From Onchocerca volvulus (Eukaryota > Nematoda > Chromadorea > Rhabditida > Onchocercidae): a stretch of 64,000 bases of DNA. The stretch covers positions 12,274,121 through 12,338,120 of the forward strand of contig HG738137.1 in the NCBI GenBank assembly GCA_000499405.2. The letters run 5' to 3'. This document shows, piece after piece, positions 63,669 through 64,000 of this stretch; within the stretch, counting starts at the first letter, position 1, and each line of letters starts with the position of its first letter. The notes beneath the pieces are model-generated. The model did no database searches, was not told the DNA's origin, and saw only the letters and a list, made by a program, of their open reading frames with translations. Made by a program: the position numbers and the translations under genes.

Positions 63669-64000
63669 TTCTTTTTTAAGTTTACGAAAATCGTAAACAA
63701 TTGCGATTGTACTGGAAAAGGTGGAGTTAATATCAAAAAGAGGTGTAACATATCTGATAGGGCAAGGATGTGGGACAATGATTTTGTCTACGAAAAGTTA
63801 TCAAAAGATAGGTACCGATAGGGTGTAGATGGGTGGAGTCCTTAAAATAGTTAAAATTTTTAAACAATCTCAACTAACATTTTACACTCATTTTAATAAT
63901 TCATTAATTCCTCTATTTACATCTATTTTTTTTCTCTTTTGTTTTATTTAAATTTGAATTTTCGTATTTCCCAACTTTTCTACATCAAACTACCATCCTT
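60770..64000. other. Gene-poor AT-rich right end
   Basis: No supported gene. Long homopolymer runs include about 30 T near 63640 and about 21 A near 63134. Small features near the right end are a 'cttatcagaacctgataaac' GATA pair at 63308 and a short stem 'tttacgaaaatcgtaaa' at 63681. Confidence 0.5.

Overview
The window looks like nuclear DNA of a nematode. It is strongly AT-rich, full of long A and T runs, and its genes are split into small exons by GT/AG introns, many only 50-400 bases long. The best protein matches are to animal and nematode families: KRI-1/KRIT1, a MIG-18-like fibronectin type I protein, a cathepsin L-like protease, a membrane SDR, PAF acetylhydrolase and ABHD2. Base composition and gene style suggest a spirurid/filarial-type (clade III) nematode, but that placement is an inference and no species can be named. 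No prokaryotic operons, CRISPR arrays or rRNA/tRNA genes were seen.

Layout. (1) 1-340: first exon of a Sm-fold (Gemin6-like) gene on the minus strand, running off the left edge. (2) 3344-6189 (+): a complete cathepsin L-like protease gene, with a TATA box, an intestinal-type GATA site and a duplicated ~190-bp block upstream. (3) 7616-9741 (-): a small secreted protein with a MIG-18-like fibronectin type I module, enclosed between two arms of an old ~0.7-kb inverted repeat (about 6.38-7.12 and 12.41-13.13 kb). (4) 17710-20144 (+): a membrane-anchored short-chain dehydrogenase. (5) 22548-32081 (-): a 15-exon kri-1/KRIT1 orthologue filling almost 10 kb, with a probable solo LTR in one intron. 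(6) 32.7-34.4 and 38.9-43.3 kb: decayed Helitrons in opposite orientation. The second has readable termini (5' TC, 3' CTAG, inserted between A and T) and a broken PIF1-type helicase gene. More diverged tails lie near 11.8-12.4 and 49.1-49.6 kb. (7) 44961-48090 (+): PAF acetylhydrolase, possibly with an upstream signal-peptide exon at 44435. (8) 52702-55637 (-): an ABHD2-type monoacylglycerol lipase. (9) 55.7-64 kb: gene-poor DNA with decayed tandem and direct repeats and two weak coding candidates.

Exon-intron models were built by hand. For six genes every exon keeps phase and gives a full-length protein: protease 363 aa, SDR 343 aa, KRI-1 717 aa, PAF-AH 398 aa, ABHD2 420 aa and MIG-18-like 233 aa (the last with one uncertain donor). 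The genes do not form a pathway. Two lipid hydrolases (PAF-AH and ABHD2) are neighbours in convergent orientation, which may be chance.

No wholly new biological system stands out. The most unusual material is the Helitron family, whose 5'-end module recurs inverted just inside the 3' terminus; the inverted repeat around the MIG-18-like gene; the duplicated protease promoter region; and the loss of the third NPxF motif in KRI-1.
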